Shown here in pieces: positions 29,875 to 38,552 of a stretch of DNA of 64,000 nucleotides. The DNA is from Nitrosomonas sp. Its GTDB lineage: Bacteria; Pseudomonadota; Gammaproteobacteria; Burkholderiales; Nitrosomonadaceae. The stretch is from positions 24,604 through 88,603 of the forward strand of contig NZ_JAIEME010000007.1 in assembly GCF_019752415.1 (NCBI RefSeq), written 5' to 3'. A program made the translations under genes and the position numbers. The notes beneath the pieces are model-generated. The model saw only the letters and a list, made by a program, of their open reading frames with translations, did no database searches and was not told the origin of the DNA. Each line of letters opens with the position of its first letter. Positions within the stretch are counted from its first letter, which is position 1.

Positions 29875-30279
29875 ATGCCACGAACCGGCGCTTTACTTTC
29901 GTTATCACGGGAACACCATACATCGCTGGTGATGGCACGTGCTGCCCGGAAAGCGGCGGATGCCAATGACAGCACCACTTGCTCAGAAGTGCTGGCGCGG
30001 ATTGAAGCGCATTGGCATATGGTGTTGGCTGAGCACTTTGCGCAAGAAGAGCTGTTGATCCGGCTTGCGGCAAATGCGCTGGATTTAGAAACTGCCGCAC
30101 GTATTCTTGCTGAACATACGGAGTTGCATAAGCTTGCCTGTGGGCCTTGTCTATTGGAGCCTGCTTTGCGTTTGCGCCAATTCGGTGATTTACTAGCCGC
30201 GCATGTGCGATATGAGGAGCGTGTATTGTTTCCACAACTACAATCGCACCCTAGTCAAACGACGTGCTCGCGGTTTTAG
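29875..30279 (+). CDS. Hemerythrin HHE-domain protein
   Basis: 134 residues. A four-helix-bundle protein that binds a di-iron centre and senses or binds O2/NO. The His/Glu pattern is visible: SREHHTSLVMARAARKA, HWHMVLAEHFAQEELLI, LAEHTELHKLACG and FGDLLAAHVRYEERVLFPQL. The ATG at 29875 has no strong ribosome-binding site. In a nitrifier a role in NO or oxygen handling is plausible but inferred. It stands between the broken HEPN-like gene and a convergent adhesin-E-like gene. Confidence 0.82.
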   Translation: MPRTGALLSLSREHHTSLVMARAARKAADANDSTTCSEVLARIEAHWHMVLAEHFAQEELLIRLAANALDLETAARILAEHTELHKLACGPCLLEPALRLRQFGDLLAAHVRYEERVLFPQLQSHPSQTTCSRF

Positions 30280-30457
30280 AAACGTTAAAAACTACATCAA
30301 CATGATCTATTTCTTGTGCGGAAGATTAACTGTCTCTTACCCACGGTATTTCACATAGACCTGCAAATATTAAAGAGAATATAGATTGTGGATCTAAGTA
30401 AGCGCGAATTACATTGCATTTAATGGCTGATACTTTGTTAGCGAGATAACTGAGATT

Positions 30458-30850
30458 CTATTCGCCACAAGCTACTTTCCACTCTGTTTCATCAATACTG
30501 CCAGGTTGCACTGCTTCCCATTTCTTAGGTTGGCTATATGAACGAATAAGTTCGCCACTTTCCATATTCCAGCCAAATAACGAGAACGCAAGAATTCTCA
30601 TTTGCTTTTCCTTGCAATCGTACTCGCGCCGGATCTTTTCAGATAAAAATTCAACACCAGAGACTTTTTGAACTATTTTATAGTCAAATAAGGTCCACAT
30701 TTTAACCTTTTCACCTACCTTGCGAATCGAAGCCATATCAGCGTAAGCAGTGTAACCACCTTTTATATCACTTTCGCCCACTTTGGTCCATTCAGCCATC
30801 GTACTGGTGCTTATAAAAGCTAACATACAAATAAATAATAGTTTTTTCAC
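30458..30850 (-). CDS. Surface-adhesin protein E-like exported protein
   Basis: 130 residues with a signal peptide (MKKLLFICMLAFISTSTMA, cleavage before EWTKVG). The mature domain (TAYADMASIRKVGEKVKMW, then LFDYKIVQ...CKEKQMRILAFSLF) matches the Adhesin_E pattern: a conserved D...SI/R.G..V.vW core and two cysteines that probably form a disulfide. This domain is widespread in proteobacteria as a small periplasmic or surface protein; adhesion is not implied here. Monocistronic. Confidence 0.75.
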   Translation of the reverse strand: MKKLLFICMLAFISTSTMAEWTKVGESDIKGGYTAYADMASIRKVGEKVKMWTLFDYKIVQKVSGVEFLSEKIRREYDCKEKQMRILAFSLFGWNMESGELIRSYSQPKKWEAVQPGSIDETEWKVACGE

Positions 30851-31220
30851 AGTTTATTTCTCGAATTTTATTATGAGAATAGGGTTTTGTAATGTGGCTA
30901 GTTAAGCTGAGTATTGATCTTTTAAGTAAGCTCTGATTAGTCATTTATTTCAGTCTTGGTTCCAAAGCTATCGGTAAAGTAGCTAATATTGGCATTTTTG
31001 TGCAATTAATAACAGTAATTTTTAGTAGATTGCATACTAGTCTGTCTCCCTGATGCTAATTTCCAAGGGTATTGTGCGGAATTAACCCATAGTTGACATC
31101 AACACCTTACAAACATGGTAGAGATAAGTTAGAGCAAACTGACCACATCAGATTGAATGTTTTTGTTAGCGGAGCACTGAAGTTTAATGCGTTCCATAAG
31201 AATATTAACCAACAAGTCAC
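30851..31220. other. Intergenic region without recognisable features
   Basis: 370 bp of AT-rich sequence between the adhesin-E-like gene and the 3' end of hpnA. I see no open frame of note, no RNA gene and no strong hairpin. Confidence 0.5.
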
Positions 31221-32210
31221 TCAGTTGTAGTAATTGTTTTCTTTAAACCATTTAACAGCATCTTTAAGTGCCTCAATCGAGGGTCGGTACTGATAGCCTA
31301 ATTCCCGGTGTGCTTTTTCACTGGAGAAAAACATTAGTTTTTTTGCCATATGAATACTATCCAGGGTAGCCCGTGGTTCAGTGTGTGTGAAAGATGCAAT
31401 TTTTTCCATGAACCACGCCATTGGAAGCATTAAACCAATCGGTATATTAATGCGATTCTGTTGTGTTCCATTGATTGCATCAATGGTCTGCAGGATTTGC
31501 AGCAAAGACATATTATCGCCACCCAGTATGTAACGCTCTCCTGGCTTCCCATGCTGATAAGCCAGTAAATGACCATAGGCAATGTCGTCGACATGCGCAA
31601 TATTTAATCCGGTATTCACATAAGCCGGCATTCGGCCCATTAATGTATCCAGCACAATACGGCCTGTTGGTGTCGGGCGAATGTCTCCGGGGCCAATCGG
31701 AGTTGATGGATTGACGATGATTAACGGTAACTGGTGCTCGTCGGTCAATTGTTTCACCATTTGTTCAGCCAGATATTTAGTGCGCTTGTAATATCCTGTG
31801 ATAGCGGTGAAATTGGATGGTGTATCTTCATTAGCAGATGACCCATCTTGTTTTAAACCTAACGTTGCTACGCTGCTGGTATAAACAATACGCTTTATGC
31901 CTTCCTCAGTCGCTGCTAGGATCAGCGCGCGTGTGCCATTGACGTTGATTTCATGCATGGTTTCAGGATCAGGAACCCAAAGACGATAATCCGCAGCCAC
32001 ATGAAACAGATTTTCGCAACCTTTAATGGCACGTTTTAGCGACTGATGCTCCCGTAGGTCGCCTTCAGTAATCTCAACAGGGAAGTTTTCCAGGTTTCTC
32101 CGGTCACTATCCGGTCTCACCAATACACGAACTTCATGCCCCGCTGTTAGCAAACATCGCATAACGGCAGAGCCAAGAAATCCTGTTGCACCAGTGACCA
32201 ATGATTTCAT
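31221..32210 (-). CDS. hpnA: Hopanoid-associated sugar epimerase HpnA
   Basis: 329-residue extended short-chain dehydrogenase/reductase. Rossmann motif GATGFLGSAV at the N-terminus, YTSSVATLG, catalytic YKRTK (YxxxK) and the HpnA-typical HVAADYRLWVPDPE. Linked to hopanoid side-chain sugar chemistry by genomic context in many bacteria; the exact reaction remains poorly defined. It follows a squalene synthase gene (74 bp upstream on the same strand), which supports a hopanoid locus, but no squalene-hopene cyclase is in the window. Confidence 0.92.
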   Translation of the reverse strand: MKSLVTGATGFLGSAVMRCLLTAGHEVRVLVRPDSDRRNLENFPVEITEGDLREHQSLKRAIKGCENLFHVAADYRLWVPDPETMHEINVNGTRALILAATEEGIKRIVYTSSVATLGLKQDGSSANEDTPSNFTAITGYYKRTKYLAEQMVKQLTDEHQLPLIIVNPSTPIGPGDIRPTPTGRIVLDTLMGRMPAYVNTGLNIAHVDDIAYGHLLAYQHGKPGERYILGGDNMSLLQILQTIDAINGTQQNRINIPIGLMLPMAWFMEKIASFTHTEPRATLDSIHMAKKLMFFSSEKAHRELGYQYRPSIEALKDAVKWFKENNYYN

Positions 32211-32283
32211 AATATATTGTATTTTTATGTTGTTCTTAAGTTAGGTTCATTTAATATTATAATAACCCGGTAGAGATAAAAGG

Positions 32284-33357
32284 CTATTGATTATTTGTTT
32301 TGTCTCTCAAATAAGTATCTTCGTGGATAGCTACTTCAGGAAGTTTGCTGGATGTGAGCTTGAACAGTAACTTTAAAATCCAATCCTGGCTGACAAATAA
32401 ACTGGTTGTTGCAATGGTAGCTCTAACACTGCGGCGACTTATTTTAACTTGAGTTCCTTCAGAAAAATCCCGGTGCTGATTAATTTTATTTAAAGTCAGG
32501 ACTGCCATACCGATTGCCCATAAACAGAACCGGCGAATTCCTTTTTCTTGGGGGGGAATCAAACTGGTATATAGCAGTGCATCTTGTAAATGACCTTTGG
32601 CTACGCCCAATAACTCCGCTAATCCGGCCTGAAAATTTGTATCGGACATACCCGGCTGCAAATCCGTGAGATTAAATCCATTCTTCAGAAAAATATCTTT
32701 CGGAAGCCAGCAAACGCCGCGTTTACGATCATCCCAGATATCTTTGAGGATGTTTGTCATTTGCAATCCCTGTCCGAAGGATACGGAAAGTTTCATCAAA
32801 GTAGGTTTTTGACTATTAATTTCCTCTGAATAATCGCAAAATAATTCGGTTAACATTTCGCCGACTACCCCGGCAACGTAATAGCAATATTGATTCATTG
32901 CGGACAGATCTTTGAGTCCTTCCAGAGATTCTGTTTCCTGATAGTCGGCCATGCCCTGTGCCATGATTCGAACACAACGCTCCAGTGCATTGCGCTGTGT
33001 AGGATTGAAGCTATGTGTAATGCGGATAACCGCTGGTGTATTTTTGATTAAATCATGTTCTTCTGGAATTGTATGCCCGGAAAGCAGGGGGTATAGCTGT
33101 TGTGCAAAATCTTCGGCTGATGCAGTGCCGCACACCACTTCGGAAAACATATGCGATAGCTGCTTGGTCTGCTCTATAGTTAAAGCGCTATCATCTTCAA
33201 TCGTGTCGGTGATGCGGCATAGAAGATAAGCATTGCCGATAACGCGGCGTAAAGATTCGGGTAACTGTGGAATCGTTAATGCAAAAGTGCGAGATACACC
33301 TTGCAAAATATGGTCTTGGTACTGTTCATCATCGAAACTGGAAGAAAGGCTTGTCAT
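32284..33357 (-). CDS. Squalene synthase (farnesyl-diphosphate farnesyltransferase)
   Basis: 357 residues. Condenses two farnesyl diphosphates to squalene, feeding hopanoid synthesis. First Asp-rich motif LCRITDTIEDD, second motif QMTNILKDIWDDRKRG, and YCYYVAGVVGEMLTELF as in single-protein squalene synthases (eukaryote-like and Methylococcus-like), rather than the shorter HpnC/HpnD pair. A hydrophobic segment near the C-terminus (ISRRSVRATIATTSLFVSQD region) may associate with the membrane. Lies between lysA and hpnA. Confidence 0.9.
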   Translation of the reverse strand: MTSLSSSFDDEQYQDHILQGVSRTFALTIPQLPESLRRVIGNAYLLCRITDTIEDDSALTIEQTKQLSHMFSEVVCGTASAEDFAQQLYPLLSGHTIPEEHDLIKNTPAVIRITHSFNPTQRNALERCVRIMAQGMADYQETESLEGLKDLSAMNQYCYYVAGVVGEMLTELFCDYSEEINSQKPTLMKLSVSFGQGLQMTNILKDIWDDRKRGVCWLPKDIFLKNGFNLTDLQPGMSDTNFQAGLAELLGVAKGHLQDALLYTSLIPPQEKGIRRFCLWAIGMAVLTLNKINQHRDFSEGTQVKISRRSVRATIATTSLFVSQDWILKLLFKLTSSKLPEVAIHEDTYLRDKTNNQ

Positions 33358-33428
33358 TACTGATTTGTCATAAAACGATAAGGCATATTACTACAATTGA
33401 GCGCATCTCCAAATTCTATGCCATTAAA

Positions 33429-34682
33429 TTAAGACAAGATTCGTTCGGTGGCGATTAATTGATCAATTGTCTCACGTTGCCGGATGAGATGAATGGTGTT
33501 TTTATCGACCATAATTTCAGTCGCGCGTGGCCGGGTATTGTAATTTGAACTCATGCTCATGCCATAGGCACCGGCAGACATGACCGCCAATAAATCTCCA
33601 TTGATCAAGCCGAGCTTGCGATCGTGACCCAGAAAATCACCTGTTTCACAAACAGGCCCAACAATTTGGTAATTTTTAATTTTTTCTTTGTTTCTGATGA
33701 CTGGAAGAATCTCATGATAGGCATCATAAAGTGCAGGACGCATTAAATCATTCATTGCCGCATCGACAATGGCGAAATTGCGTGAGGGCGTATGCTTCAG
33801 GTATTCAATTCGAGTCAGCAGGATGCCTGCGTTACCTACGAGCGAGCGGCCTGGTTCAATTAATAGGCGTTGTTTGACTTGTTGTGTGCAGGCGCACAGT
33901 GTGGAAACATAATCATTAATCGACGGTGGTGTTTCATTGGTATAGCGAATGCCTAATCCACCACCTAAATCCAAATGCGTAATTTCGAGACCTTGAGATT
34001 GCAGGGTATCGAGCAGATTAAGCATTTTGTTACTTGCTTGCATAAATGGTTCAAGCTCTGTCAGTTGCGAACCAATGTGACAATCTAATCCGGTAAAACG
34101 GATGTGAACGTATTGGTGAGCAGATCGATAAATTTTTTCAGCTTCACTGGCCGGAATACCAAATTTATTTTCTTGAAGGCCGGTCGAGATGTAAGGATGG
34201 GTTTTTGCATCAACATTCGGGTTTACGCGTAAGCTAACCGGTGCAATTTTCCCCATGTCTTTTGCGATCTGATTTAAAACAATTAATTCCGCTTCAGATT
34301 CCACATTAAAACACAGAATATTGGCTTCCAGCGCCAGGCGCATTTCATCGGTATTTTTACCAACCCCGGAGAAAACTATTTTCTTTGGATCTCCGCCTGC
34401 TTTAATAACCCGAAGCAGTTCGCCGCCTGATACGATATCGAAGCCGCTGCCAAGCCGTGCCAATAGATTGAGTATGGCAATGTTGGAGTTGGCTTTTACT
34501 GCATAACAAATTAAGTGATCCCGGTCAGAAAAAGCAGAATCAAATTCCAGATATGCTTTTGTTAAGGCCGATCTTGAATAGACATAGCATGGCGTGCCGA
34601 ATTCTTCCGCAATTTGTTTTAACGGTACAGATTCGACATAGAGTTCGTTACCGTGGTAGATAAATTCAGAAAATCCACTCAT
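33429..34682 (-). CDS. lysA: Diaminopimelate decarboxylase
   Basis: 417 residues. PLP enzyme that makes L-lysine from meso-diaminopimelate. The fold type III barrel carries the PLP lysine in CYAVKANSN. Other family motifs: FDIVSGGELLRVIKAG, DCHIGSQLTE (HIGSQ), LDLGGGLGIRY, EPGRSLVGNAG and the Cys-containing VCETGDFLGHDR. Its ATG overlaps the TGA of the upstream lptM-like gene (ATGA), the usual lptM-lysA pairing in proteobacteria. Confidence 0.97.
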   Translation of the reverse strand: MSGFSEFIYHGNELYVESVPLKQIAEEFGTPCYVYSRSALTKAYLEFDSAFSDRDHLICYAVKANSNIAILNLLARLGSGFDIVSGGELLRVIKAGGDPKKIVFSGVGKNTDEMRLALEANILCFNVESEAELIVLNQIAKDMGKIAPVSLRVNPNVDAKTHPYISTGLQENKFGIPASEAEKIYRSAHQYVHIRFTGLDCHIGSQLTELEPFMQASNKMLNLLDTLQSQGLEITHLDLGGGLGIRYTNETPPSINDYVSTLCACTQQVKQRLLIEPGRSLVGNAGILLTRIEYLKHTPSRNFAIVDAAMNDLMRPALYDAYHEILPVIRNKEKIKNYQIVGPVCETGDFLGHDRKLGLINGDLLAVMSAGAYGMSMSSNYNTRPRATEIMVDKNTIHLIRQRETIDQLIATERILS

Positions 34683-34807
34683 TTCTTTCCAATATCAGTG
34701 GATGAGGCAGGATTGGCTTCATCTGTTTTTGGAAGATAAAGTGGCCCTTTAAGGCCGCAAGCACTGAGTAGGTAGACTAAAAACAGTAAGATAAACAATA
34801 AACGCAT
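34679..34807 (-). CDS. lptM: LptM/YifL-type small lipoprotein
   Basis: 42 residues reading MRLLFILLFLVYLLSACGLK then GPLYLPKTDE and a short polar tail ending GKK. The lipobox LSAC (Cys17) followed by GLKGPLY-P is the LptM (YifL) signature; LptM stabilises oxidised LptD in the outer-membrane LPS translocon. Its TGA overlaps the lysA start (ATGA). Too short for a standard open-frame cutoff, so easily missed. Confidence 0.9.
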   Translation of the reverse strand: MRLLFILLFLVYLLSACGLKGPLYLPKTDEANPASSTDIGKK

Positions 34808-34897
34808 GAGATAGTCCCTGAAGCAATAAATTTACGGGATACTAACATAAGAGAATAATAAATTAATCAAACTCGTGATTAATTTTGGCAGTAGGCG

Positions 34898-35533
34898 CTA
34901 AGGCTTAACGTTGGATAATTCGGCGGTCAGCCAATTAACTAATTCATTAATTAACTGATTGCTTGCTGAACTTAAAGCGGATACGGCGCCTGCTGCATCT
35001 GCAGTGGATGTTTTTTCAGTTATGCTGAGATCTTTCTGGGCTAATAATTTGCGTGTGTTGCGCTCAACCAAGCTGATTCGCAAGCCAATGACAATATGGC
35101 TCGCATCCGTCGTATCAAATAGCTGAGTAAATTCTTCCAATTCAATATGTAAAACATAGTCGGCTTTTGCTGTGCTGTTGTCTTTTATGACTTGCTCGCT
35201 GGTACTTGCAACGATACGGTTGCGTATTTGCTGGGTAAGCAAGGCAGCGGGTGCTGCTATCCAGCGGCTGCTGGCATACGTATAGGACTGCGTGGGATTT
35301 TGATACAGCAACCGATAATGGATTGCATTGTTATCCAGCCATGACGGCGCTGTTGCGTCGGCAATCAGCAAGCTCTTTCGATGCTGCGGTGATTGTTGCA
35401 AGAGCTGTTTGGTAGTCTGCGCATGTTGCATGCCAAAATCGTAAATAGAAACTGGGGATTGTGATTTATTGAACGCCACACAACCTGTGAGCAGGTAAAC
35501 GATAAAGATTAGTAATAATGCAACTTTTGTCAT
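34898..35533 (-). CDS. ABC-type transport auxiliary lipoprotein (PqiC/YmbA-like)
   Basis: 211 residues with a signal peptide ending in lipobox LTGC (Cys18). The mature part matches the ABC_trans_aux family (pattern IHYRLLYQNPTQSYTYASSR WIAAP, then a C-terminal ALSSASNQLINELVNWL helix). Expected to sit in the outer membrane facing the periplasm and to contact the MCE protein. Start overlaps the mlaD-like gene's stop (ATGA), so it is the last gene of the mlaEFD-like operon. Confidence 0.88.
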   Translation of the reverse strand: MTKVALLLIFIVYLLTGCVAFNKSQSPVSIYDFGMQHAQTTKQLLQQSPQHRKSLLIADATAPSWLDNNAIHYRLLYQNPTQSYTYASSRWIAAPAALLTQQIRNRIVASTSEQVIKDNSTAKADYVLHIELEEFTQLFDTTDASHIVIGLRISLVERNTRKLLAQKDLSITEKTSTADAAGAVSALSSASNQLINELVNWLTAELSNVKP

Positions 35534-36429
35534 TGAAGTTTGCCTGCAGGAGGGATAAAACCGGCTTCGCCAGGGCCAGGAAGTGATTGCGGGCGGCCGA
35601 ACAATAAGCTTTGTGGATTCTCTTCCAATTGATTCAATACCTTATCTAAATTATTTGAATTGCGTGCAATACTGTTACTCACTTTACGCAACTCAGGAAT
35701 CGTGGTTGCCAGTTCCTGTGTGCTATGCGACAAACTGTCAAAAATACCCTCTTTCTGATTGATTTTTGCTACAGTAATATTAATTTCACCTAATAGTTGA
35801 TCTAAATGCTTGACCAAGGTGGCGGACTGAGTTGATAGTTCGGTGACAGACTCTAATACAGGTTGTAAACGGCCGGCAATGCCATCAAAGTTTCTGGTGG
35901 CTTTTTCGATATTCTGCAGAATTTTTGAGACATGTGTTTGATTCTGATCGTCCAGCAATTGATGCAATTTTAATACCAGTTGATTCACATTACTGAGCAA
36001 GTCTTGGCCCGATCCAGTCACCTCATCAAGTAACGAACGGCGCATTGGGATTTGTGCATCGCTTGGTAATTGTTCATTACCAATGCCATTATCGTTGAGT
36101 TGTATATAAGCCAATCCAGTGACGCCTTGATAGCCCAGTTGTGCATAAATAGTGTTCTGAAGCCTAACATTCTCATCGACTGAGATCTGAATCAGAATCT
36201 GATGCGGGTTATCCGGATCAAATTCGATATTTTCAACCTTGCCAATATTAACGCCGCGATAGTGTACGGCAGATTGCGGGTTGAGTCCGCTAACCGATTC
36301 TTTGGTTACCACGAGATAGGAATTGCGTTGGATATTGTTACCACTGAACCACATCGCAACAAAAGTCACTGTGATACTCAGGAAAATAACAAATATGCCA
36401 GCTACAAGGGCATGGGCACGGTTTTCCAT
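35530..36429 (-). CDS. MCE/MlaD-family substrate-binding protein
   Basis: 299 residues. One N-terminal membrane helix (ALVAGIFVIFLSITVTFVAM) followed by an MCE domain (about 45-120: VSGLNPQSAVHYRGVNIGKV) and a long helical region with coiled-coil character, ending in a Pro/Gly-rich tail. MCE proteins form hexameric lipid-transfer rings between inner and outer membranes. Overlaps the ATPase gene by 28 bp. The C-terminal helix is longer than in Mla MlaD, closer to single-MCE proteins of transporters with an auxiliary lipoprotein. Confidence 0.9.
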   Translation of the reverse strand: MENRAHALVAGIFVIFLSITVTFVAMWFSGNNIQRNSYLVVTKESVSGLNPQSAVHYRGVNIGKVENIEFDPDNPHQILIQISVDENVRLQNTIYAQLGYQGVTGLAYIQLNDNGIGNEQLPSDAQIPMRRSLLDEVTGSGQDLLSNVNQLVLKLHQLLDDQNQTHVSKILQNIEKATRNFDGIAGRLQPVLESVTELSTQSATLVKHLDQLLGEINITVAKINQKEGIFDSLSHSTQELATTIPELRKVSNSIARNSNNLDKVLNQLEENPQSLLFGRPQSLPGPGEAGFIPPAGKLQ

Positions 36430-37211
36430 ATTTGCTCCGGATAATTTTTTTGATCAGTTTTATGTCGCATGCTTTTAAAGAAACTGGTAGTAAACGGGTG
36501 CTGAAAGTTGCATACTTCATCTAAGGTGCCCGTCACAATAATCTGTTGATCAGCCAGGACTGCAATCCGATCGGATAATGGTACCAGTGTATCAAGATCA
36601 TGCGTCACCATGACAATGGTTAAATCCATTTCACTGCGTAATGCAAGCACCAGTTCTACAAAACTTTCACTTAATTCCGGGTCCAATCCGGCAGTGGGCT
36701 CATCGAGAAATAATAGTTCAGGATCCAAAGCCAGGGCTCGTGCTAAAGCGATACGTTTGATCATTCCCCCGGATAGGGCGGCGGGCATTTTATTCGCATG
36801 CTCAGATCCGATGGCCACCATATCTAATTTAATCATAACCAAATCACGAATCATTTCCTCGCTAAGGGTGTGTAATTCACGTAACGGTAAAGCAATATTA
36901 TCAAACACAGATAATGCACTAAATAATGCGCCTTGCTGAAAAAGCACACCGGAACGGCTGCGTATTTTCTTTCTCTGCCGATTAAAGCCGGGATCTTTCC
37001 GGGACCTACCAAAAATTTTAACACTGCCTTGGGATGGTTGTTCCAGGCCAAGCATTTGGCGCAGCAATGTCGTTTTTCCGCTACCCGAGCCTCCGATCAA
37101 CGTCAGTACTTCTCCACGTAAAACGCATAAATTGATATCTTGATGGACAACCAGATTGCCAAACCGGGTATATAACGACTCAATTTCAATGATGCATCCC
37201 GGATTTGTCAT
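36402..37211 (-). CDS. MlaF-type ABC transporter ATP-binding protein
   Basis: About 269 residues from ATG 37211 (MTNPGCIIEIESLYTRFGN); an earlier in-frame ATG at 37232 would overlap the permease stop. Walker A GGSGSGKTTLLRQ, signature ALSGGMIKRIALARA, Walker B ELLFLDEPTAGLDP, H-loop MVTHDLD. ATPase for phospholipid (MCE) transport with the neighbouring permease and MCE protein. Confidence 0.93.
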   Translation of the reverse strand: MTNPGCIIEIESLYTRFGNLVVHQDINLCVLRGEVLTLIGGSGSGKTTLLRQMLGLEQPSQGSVKIFGRSRKDPGFNRQRKKIRSRSGVLFQQGALFSALSVFDNIALPLRELHTLSEEMIRDLVMIKLDMVAIGSEHANKMPAALSGGMIKRIALARALALDPELLFLDEPTAGLDPELSESFVELVLALRSEMDLTIVMVTHDLDTLVPLSDRIAVLADQQIIVTGTLDEVCNFQHPFTTSFFKSMRHKTDQKNYPEQIWKTVPMPL

Positions 37212-37215
37212 TTTT

Positions 37216-38379
37216 CTAGGAAAGTCCGACATCAGAAAATATAATTGCAAAAATTGCATCGATAATAATAACCACTGTTATCGCTGTCACAACAGAGGAA
37301 GTGGTGCCTTCTCCCAAGCTTTCCGTGTTGGGTTTGATCCTTAAACCAAAATGACATGCAATCAGCGCAATGACCATGCCGCATACAACCCCTTTCCCCA
37401 GTCCTAGCCACAGGTTGGCTATGGGTACCGAATCCGGTAATGCGGTCAGAAAATATTGATAGTTTAAACCTAACTGTAACTCTGCCGCGACCATGCCACC
37501 CAGCAAGGCGATCGCGCTGGTCCATAAAACCAGCAACGGCATTGCAATGCCGAGGCCAAGCACTTTAGGCAATATCAGGCGCTGACTATGCGAGATCCCC
37601 ATAACCGTCAAAGCATCCAATTCCTGAGTTACGCGCATGACACCGAGCTGTGCCGTCATAGATGAACCGGAGCGGCCGGCTACCAGAATTGCTGCCAGCA
37701 TTGGACCCAGTTCACGGATGATGCTAATCCCCAATATGTTGATAATGAAGATATCTGCGCCAAATAACTGTAATTGTTTGGAAGAGAGATAGCTGATTAC
37801 GATGCCAATCAGAAATCCGACCAAGGCTGTGATACCCAAGGCCTGTGCGCCGGTACGGTATAAATTTGCAGAAATTTCACGCCACGGAATATAAATAGGA
37901 TGCCGGATTAAGTAAACAACATCAATCAGCAATTGACCAATTAATATAATCAGACCCAGAGTATGCTGCCATAAAAGTAGCGCTAACCCGCCTAAAGTTG
38001 TTATGGGCCATAGTATGTCTCTCTGTTTTCCTTCCGGCTGGAGATTGGGGAGATTTTCCAGCCGCTTAAACATTTTTTCATGTTCAGGACGCAATTGTAA
38101 ATGTTCGGGCCGTTGTGCTTTCCAGATGCGCCATAACATGGCTGTACCCGCGGTATCCATTTGCTGAATACCCGTTAAATCCCAATAAAGATTTTTATTG
38201 TCGGCTTGCTGGGTCAGTTCATTGGCTAATGGTTCCAAAACGCGTTCCAGCGCCGTTAAAGTGTAATTGCCCTTCAGGCTAATATGTGGATAGCCCTGTT
38301 TAGTGCAAAGTTGATACCACTGGTTCATCGTTTTCTGAGAGTGGCTGGTGCGTGTCGAATTTGGCTTGGGCTGGTTCAT
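37216..38379 (-). CDS. MlaE-type permease with N-terminal STAS domain
   Basis: 387 residues. The N-terminal ~120 residues form a STAS-like domain (LYWDLTGIQQMDTAGTAMLW), followed by the MlaE permease (PF02405): SIIRELGPMLAAILVAGRSG and MRVTQELDALTVMGISHSQR are the family hallmarks. In the enterobacterial Mla system the STAS protein MlaB is separate; here it is fused to the permease, as in many single-MCE operons. First gene of the mlaE-F-D-lipoprotein operon. Confidence 0.93.
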   Translation of the reverse strand: MNQPKPNSTRTSHSQKTMNQWYQLCTKQGYPHISLKGNYTLTALERVLEPLANELTQQADNKNLYWDLTGIQQMDTAGTAMLWRIWKAQRPEHLQLRPEHEKMFKRLENLPNLQPEGKQRDILWPITTLGGLALLLWQHTLGLIILIGQLLIDVVYLIRHPIYIPWREISANLYRTGAQALGITALVGFLIGIVISYLSSKQLQLFGADIFIINILGISIIRELGPMLAAILVAGRSGSSMTAQLGVMRVTQELDALTVMGISHSQRLILPKVLGLGIAMPLLVLWTSAIALLGGMVAAELQLGLNYQYFLTALPDSVPIANLWLGLGKGVVCGMVIALIACHFGLRIKPNTESLGEGTTSSVVTAITVVIIIDAIFAIIFSDVGLS

Positions 38380-38552
38380 GGAAACGCTAACTAACTATGT
38401 TGATAACCAATCGTGATCAATTATTCACTATGCCGGGTTCCCGCTAGCCTGATTATGCGGACCGTGATCTGCCGGGACAAGAAGAAACTATTGTATAGGG
38501 TTATTGTGAAACAGATTGTGCTGAATAGAAGTCTTCAAGCAAGAAAACGTGT

